Position numbers and translations under genes: made by a program. Below, piece after piece: positions 62,590 to 64,000 of a stretch of 64,000 nt of DNA. The DNA lies in contig JARWKL010000001.1 in NCBI GenBank assembly GCA_029961685.1, positions 25,990,295-26,054,294 on the forward strand, given 5' to 3'. Within the stretch, counting starts at the first letter, position 1. Each line of letters begins with the position of its first letter. Below the pieces are notes generated by a model that was not told the DNA's origin, made no database searches, and saw nothing but the letters and a program-made list of their open reading frames with translations. This DNA comes from Aristolochia californica (lineage: Eukaryota > Streptophyta > Magnoliopsida > Piperales > Aristolochiaceae).

Positions 62590-64000
62590 TCCCCCTTTTC
62601 CCAACGATTGCAAAATCTGATATATAAAAACTAAAAAGAGTTCACAATCTCTAAAAATTATAGACACTCTTCGGAATTATCTCTCTCTACATTTGTGCAT
62701 TATGCATTTCCATTTTAGATGTACTCTTTTATATTAAATCAAAACTTTGAGTTTTCCCTCTCCCTTCATCCCGTAATCAGAAAAGGAAAATAGATCACAA
62801 CAAAATGAAAATTTTAGAGTTTATGTCCCAAAAAAAATTACAGTAATAAAAAATGTAAGTAAAGAAAATTTTTTCTCACACCACAAATAAACACAAAAGT
62901 TTTGTCGTCCAAGTTTGGGAAATTCCACTAGTTGAACCCTAACAGCTTTGAATTTAATAAGAAAGAGATTTCTTCCAGACATTCTTTACAAATGGATATG
63001 CATGCTTGAAAAATGTTAAAGATGCAAATCATCCATGGATCCATACCTTTTAAAGAGAATAACAAACACACGTTAAATTCTCAAGTGAACGTGTTTTGCG
63101 ATATTTACTGGAGTCAAACAAGCCATTATTTTGCCCATTTAAAAAAAGCTGACCTAACGATCATAGGTGATTGTAAAGTAATTTATCATGTGTAAAAGGC
63201 TATATTATCCTAGAAAGTGACTTATGGATTGTGAGTCAACACTCAGTTAAAAATCCCTCGCCTCCCCTTTTTCCTGACGATTGCAAAAGCTGATATATAA
63301 AAACTAAAAAGAGCTCACAATCCCTAAAAATTACAGGCACTCTTTGGAATTATCTCTCTCTACATTTGTGTGTTGTGCATTTCCATTTTAGATATACTCT
63401 TTTTTCTTGTACAAAGACCGTGAGTTTTCACTCTCCCTTCATCACATAAACTAAAAAGGCAAATAGATCACAACAAAATGAAAATTTTAGAGTTTATGTA
63501 TGGAAAAATATAAAAAAATAACAAATGTAAATAAAAAAAATTTAGTCACACACTACAAATGAACACAAAATTTTTGGAGTCCAAGTTTGGGAAATTCCAC
63601 TTGTTCAACCCTAACAGCTTGGAATTTTATAAGAAAGAGATTTCTTCCACACATGCTCCAAAAATGGATATGCATGCTTGAAACATGTTAAAGATCCAAA
63701 TAACCTATGGATCCAAACCTTTAAAGGAGAATAACAAACACTCATTCAATTCACAAGTGAACGTGTTGTTGGATATTTACCCGAGTCAAACAACCGTTAT
63801 TTTGCCCATATACAAAAAGCTGACCTAACGATCATAGATAAATTAATTTGTCATGAGTAACGGGCTGTATTACCCTAATAAATGACTTCTAGATTGGGAG
63901 TCAACACTTAGTTAAAAATCCCTCGCCTTCCCCTTTTCCCGACGATTACAATGCCTGATATATAAAAACTAAAAAGAGCTCACAATCCAAAAACATTACA

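Larger units (their letters stand above)
36170..64000 (+). repeat. Tandem satellite, ~670 bp monomer, right block (~42 copies)
   Basis: The same satellite as before the insertion, in the same orientation and phase, continues to the end of the window, so the array extends beyond it. This half is enriched for GACTTATGG in place of GGCTTATGG and for ACGATCATAG in place of ACAATCATAG. It also has GTTGTTGACCC in place of GTTCAACCC in many units, and toward the right end TCACAAT in place of TTACAAT. A second variant class lacks about 11 bases of the CCACTAGTTCAA stretch and usually has CACATGCCAC upstream (around 36.4, 40.2, 41.5, 46.3 and 46.9 kb). The eight-monomer duplication lies in this block. 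No gene is seen. Confidence 0.97.

Noticed and set aside
4797..64000. CRISPR-like array or a phage/bacterial repeat
   Set aside because: Repeats are long, contiguous and without unique spacers; the flanking copia element and telobox fit a plant genome.
4797..64000. CENP-B-box-like site in the monomer
   Set aside because: No stretch close to the mammalian CENP-B box core was seen in the consensus; the C-rich box is unrelated.

Overview
The window looks like plant heterochromatin, most likely from a flowering plant. It has no bacterial gene layout and no intact host gene. It is AT-rich. It opens inside a Ty1/copia LTR retrotransposon, and the remaining ~59 kb is one head-to-tail tandem satellite interrupted by a single LTR-like insertion. 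The species cannot be named from the sequence.

Layout. (1) 1-4796: the 3' part of a Ty1/copia element, comprising the leader after the 5' LTR (which lies outside the window), gag-pol, polypurine tract and 3' LTR. The polyprotein is dead. It has an in-frame TAA at 3817, a one-base homopolymer frameshift at 3910-3916 and an in-frame TAG at 4154. The protease active-site Asp is replaced by Tyr and the last Cys of the Gag zinc knuckle by Ser. The integrase D,D-35-E triad and the RT YVDD box are still readable. (2) 4797-35317 and about 36170-64000: a satellite with a monomer of about 670 bp, roughly 87 copies, all in the same orientation. Most copies carry a GGATCC site, a C-rich box followed by a TATA-like box, several short perfect dyads, and an often-open 60-codon frame. 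(3) 35318-about 36169: an unrelated, less AT-rich insertion with TG...CA ends. It resembles a solo LTR, with a hairpin at its left end, a telomere-like motif and a TATTTAAG box. The satellite resumes in the same phase after it.

The array is organised at several scales. Neighbouring monomers share private variants (31.5-32.8 kb and 43.6-45.0 kb), and two monomers two units apart match near 26.5 and 27.9 kb. Diagnostic variants change along the array. At 51930-62589 an eight-monomer block of about 5.33 kb is present twice in tandem, with the two copies almost identical: a young higher-order repeat. Three monomers carry 240-310 bp deletions at short microhomologies, and one carries a 146 bp internal duplication. 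CpG positions vary mostly by transitions, as expected for methylated DNA.

No genes here work together in a pathway. The interest lies in the satellite itself: its higher-order structure, its promoter-like and dyad-rich monomer, and its possible role at a centromere, knob or other heterochromatic block. Whether the family is already described cannot be settled without a database search.
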